Assembly (NCBI GenBank): GCA_025350695.1
Contig: JANXXI010000062.1
Span: forward strand, 1 to 64,000
Reading direction: 5' to 3'
DNA: 64,000 bases
DNA from: Acidobacteriota bacterium
GTDB taxonomy: Bacteria; Acidobacteriota; Terriglobia; Bryobacterales; Bryobacteraceae
In this document: in pieces, positions 63,158 through 64,000 of the stretch
Layout of the letters: every line of letters begins with the position of its first letter
How positions within the stretch are numbered: position 1 is the stretch's first letter
The notes under the pieces: generated by a model
The model's database searches: none
What the model saw: only the letters and a program-made list of their open reading frames with translations
What the model was told of the DNA's origin: nothing
Position numbers and translations under genes: made by a program

Positions 63158-64000
63158 CAATGGCCGGTTATTTCGGTTGTATCTCTCGGCTGCCGCGGGC
63201 CGCGGCCTGGCTGCTGATTCCAGTTGTGCTTCTGTCCGCCTGCAACACGGGTGAAGAAGGGCAGAAGGAAAAGAAAGAGGCTGCGGCCCCGGTACCGGTT
63301 CTGGTGGAGACGGCCAACAAAGGCGCGATTGATCACATGATCATTACCGACGCCGTTCTATACCCGGTGAATCAGGCGAGTATTACGCCTAAGATCACTT
63401 CCCCTGTCAAACGGTTGCTGGTAAATCGTGGCGATCATGTGCGTGCTGGGCAAACACTGTTGGAACTGGAAACCAGCGACCTGACAGCCGCCACCCGGGA
63501 AACGCAGCAACAGTACGAGCAGGCTCAGGCCAATTACGAAATGCTGCGCGGAGCCACGATTCCTGAGGATCGCGGCAAAGCCCAAACGGATGTGCAGGTT
63601 GCCGAACTCAATATCGGCGCGGCGCAGAAGCTTTACGACAATCGCGTTGCCTTACAAAAAGAAGGCGCGTTAGCTTCTAAACTTGTAGACGACGCCCGGG
63701 TAACTCTGGGTCAAGCCCAAAGCCAACTAGCCCTCGCGCAGCGCCACCTGGAATCTTTGCGAACCGTGAGCAACCGCGAGGCGATCCGCGGCGCCGAGGC
63801 TCAAATGAACGCCGCCAAGGCGCATCACGAAAGCGCGGTTCTGCAGGCCTCCTACGGTACCGTGCGCAGCCCTATCAACGGCATCATTTCAGAGAGACCC
63901 GTACTGGCCGGAGAAATGCCAGCCAGTGGCACGCCCATCATCACGGTTGTGGACATCTCGCAGGTGGTGGCAAGAGCCAACATTCCGGTTGATGCAGCGG
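63154..64000 (+). CDS. RND-type periplasmic adaptor lipoprotein (partial)
   Basis: A membrane-fusion protein that continues past the window edge; at least 282 residues are visible. The start is the ATG in the ATGA overlap with tolC. The N-terminal signal ends in a lipobox (LLSAC). The biotinyl-lipoyl-like region (TSPVKRLLVNRGDHVRAGQT) and coiled hairpin (helices with ETQQQYEQAQANYEMLR) are present, then YGTVRSPINGIISERPVLAG. It should link an inner-membrane pump beyond the window to the TolC protein. Confidence 0.9.
   Translation, partial: MTMAGYFGCISRLPRAAAWLLIPVVLLSACNTGEEGQKEKKEAAAPVPVLVETANKGAIDHMIITDAVLYPVNQASITPKITSPVKRLLVNRGDHVRAGQTLLELETSDLTAATRETQQQYEQAQANYEMLRGATIPEDRGKAQTDVQVAELNIGAAQKLYDNRVALQKEGALASKLVDDARVTLGQAQSQLALAQRHLESLRTVSNREAIRGAEAQMNAAKAHHESAVLQASYGTVRSPINGIISERPVLAGEMPASGTPIITVVDISQVVARANIPVDAA

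Noticed and set aside
1-64000. tRNA, rRNA or CRISPR
   Set aside because: None was recognised on either strand by eye; a covariance search was not possible.

Overview
The window looks like chromosome of an acidobacterium of the Solibacter/Bryobacter lineage. The evidence is the gene content: a duplicated-orphan-permease (ADOP) gene, a 'Solibacter uncharacterized' C-terminal domain behind BACON repeats, several DUF1080 proteins, a DUF1549/DUF1553 plus DUF1501 pair, Oar-like TonB receptors with a carboxypeptidase-regulatory domain, and many Tat or lipoprotein signals. This assignment is inference from gene families; no rRNA or tRNA gene is visible.

Left end (1-5.1 kb) is scarred. The tail of a PP2C-type phosphatase is cut by an IS6-family element with recognisable inverted repeats. 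A serine hydrolase follows, then an ADOP permease remnant joined to a truncated phytanoyl-CoA dioxygenase (both broken), then a decayed toxin-antitoxin pair. From 5.1 to 13.2 kb the genes are orderly: tdh-kbl (threonine to glycine), rdgB-rph with a missed 49-residue membrane gene, a glucose-6-phosphate isomerase, and a lipoprotein plus TgpA-type transglutaminase. From 13.2 to 25.4 kb there are two tandem enolase-superfamily genes, DUF1080 proteins, an ORF-less group II intron, a TonB receptor overlapping a DUF58 gene, an APC permease, a ferredoxin, a DUF2061 gene, a pseudo-receiver and a TPR protein.

From 25.5 to 33.7 kb lie a large Oar-like receptor and, convergent to it, two almost identical Flp pilin genes flanking a large membrane protein, followed by a gluzincin-like peptidase and a TPR protein. 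From 33.7 to 37 kb are larB, a DUF192 lipoprotein and the menaquinone (futalosine) genes mqnP-mqnE. From 37 to 45.8 kb are secreted sugar-related proteins, a GHMP-kinase pseudogene, a quinone oxidoreductase, a two-gene MoxR-like ATPase plus TraB-like protein module, crcB and an Rpn-family pseudogene.

From 45.9 to 64 kb are a seven-repeat BACON surface protein, a Tat-exported TIM-barrel isomerase, the DUF1549/DUF1553-DUF1501 cluster, a PQQ dehydrogenase with a pentaheme cytochrome and a serine/threonine dehydratase, a YncE-type propeller, a two-component system, and the first genes (tolC, RND adaptor) of an efflux operon that runs off the right edge.

The least explained items are the MoxR/TraB-like module (41.9-44.6 kb), the twin-pilin locus (28.8-31.1 kb), the enolase paralog lacking a metal ligand, the pseudo-receiver, and the intron.
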